From NCBI GenBank assembly GCA_965248235.1, contig CBDFIU010000005.1, forward strand, positions 1,426,001 to 1,490,000: a stretch of 64,000 bases of DNA. Reading direction: 5' to 3'. Shown piece after piece: positions 63,566 through 64,000 of the stretch (its first letter is position 1; each line of letters begins with the position of its first letter). Source of the stretch: UBA6623 sp965248235 (GTDB lineage: Bacteria; Acidobacteriota; Terriglobia; Bryobacterales; UBA6623). Position numbers and translations under genes: made by a program. The notes under the pieces are model-generated. The model was not told where the DNA came from. It was given only the letters and a program-made list of their open reading frames with translations, and did not search any database.

Positions 63566-64000
63566 ATGGCCGACAAGACTTATCCGCCGCCTGAAGAATT
63601 CGCGAGCCAAGCCCATGTGGGAAGCATGGACGCCTACCACGCTCTCAACCGCGAAGCCGTCGAGACGCCCGAACAATATTGGGCCGACTACGCCGAGCGC
63701 AACCTGCATTGGTTCAGCAAGTGGTCGAAGGTTCTCGAATGGGAGCCGCCTTTCGCCAAGTGGTTTGTCGGCGCGACGACCAACATATCCTACAACGCGA
63801 TCGATCGCCATCTAACGACGGCGCGCAAGAACAAGGCCGCGATCATCTGGGAAGGCGAGCCGGGCGACACGCAAGTCATCACTTACCAGGAACTGCACCG
63901 GCGGGTTTGCCGCTTCACGAACGTTCTTAAAGATTTGGGGCTCAAGACCGGGGATCGCGCCATCCTCTATATGCCGATGGTGCCGGAGTTGCCGATCGCG
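63566..64000 (+). CDS. acs: Acetyl-CoA synthetase, N-terminal part, runs off the right edge
   Basis: 145 codons visible from ATG 63566, with GGAG seven bases upstream. MADKTYPPPEEFASQAHVGSMDAYHAL, then PEQYWADYAERNLHWFSKWSKVLEW and FVGATTNISYNAIDRHL are the ACAS_N domain. The AMP-binding domain starts at AAIIWEGEPGDTQVITYQELHRRVCRFTNVLKDLG and reaches DRAILYMPMVPELPIA at the edge. This is the usual Acs order; a propionyl-CoA synthetase cannot be excluded. Expected activity: acetate + ATP + CoA to acetyl-CoA. Upstream gap 63307-63565 has no recognised gene. Confidence 0.88.
   Translation, partial: MADKTYPPPEEFASQAHVGSMDAYHALNREAVETPEQYWADYAERNLHWFSKWSKVLEWEPPFAKWFVGATTNISYNAIDRHLTTARKNKAAIIWEGEPGDTQVITYQELHRRVCRFTNVLKDLGLKTGDRAILYMPMVPELPIA

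Noticed and set aside
1..64000. tRNA, rRNA, CRISPR arrays, riboswitches
   Set aside because: No cloverleaf-like or repeat-spacer pattern recognised by eye; absence not proven without a covariance-model search.

Overview
High-GC bacterial chromosome segment, most likely from an Acidobacteriota member (Bryobacteraceae-like). This is inferred from gene content. It carries an Oar-type TonB-dependent receptor with an N-terminal carboxypeptidase-regulatory domain, large Ser/Thr kinases fused to TolB/PD40 or TPR regions, a DUF1080 protein, a DUF6807 protein, a lipoprotein dehydrogenase with C-terminal cytochrome c, and several sugar-phosphate isomerase/epimerase and Gfo/Idh proteins with Tat signals. 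No rRNA, tRNA or CRISPR array was recognised.

Layout. 1-5.7 kb: truncated response-regulator receiver domain, YcaQ-type DNA glycosylase, small HTH protein, tatC and tatA with long acidic tails, Fic AMP-transferase with an AT-rich upstream region. 6-8.4 kb: secreted hypothetical, then a DNA methyltransferase overlapping a XhoI/PaeR7I-like endonuclease gene (a type II R-M pair). 8.4-14.6 kb: small membrane protein plus sodium:solute symporter, then a full-length Lhr helicase. 14.6-20.3 kb: heavily damaged stretch with a DUF3237 gene split by an IS1595-family element, a 5'-truncated TPR gene butted head to head against a truncated FHA-GAF-sigma54 activator, and one copy of a ~105 bp dispersed repeat. 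20.3-31.4 kb: imidazolonepropionase-like amidohydrolase, FAD oxidase, tag, a lipoprotein/ABC transporter operon, Flp-like pilin, scpA-scpB, and Tat or Sec exported sugar-metabolism proteins. 31.6-37.5 kb: lipoprotein dehydrogenase/cytochrome c, then a MoxR ATPase paired with a large uncharacterised protein. 37.7-42.6 kb: TonB-dependent receptor pseudogene carrying the second IS copy. 42.7-53.3 kb: sugar isomerase, hydrolases, frameshifted kinase, polA, HD hydrolase, Gfo/Idh oxidoreductase. 53.3-64 kb: structured inverted repeats, isomerase, kinase-TPR gene with an amber stop, ArsR/AHSA1 pair, cyclophilin lipoprotein, phytoene-desaturase-like oxidoreductase, VOC protein, a two-gene Tm-1-like pair, and the start of acetyl-CoA synthetase.

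The dominant theme is gene decay. Two near-identical IS1595-type elements each sit in a coding sequence with perfect 8-bp target duplications, and each has a differently broken transposase. Another five genes carry frameshifts, nonsense codons, internal deletions or truncations. This fits relaxed selection with recent IS activity. Single-base lesions could also be assembly errors, but the IS insertions, the 4-bp tandem duplication and the large deletions are hard to explain that way. The least understood intact module is the MoxR-like ATPase plus 645-residue partner at 34.7-37.5 kb.
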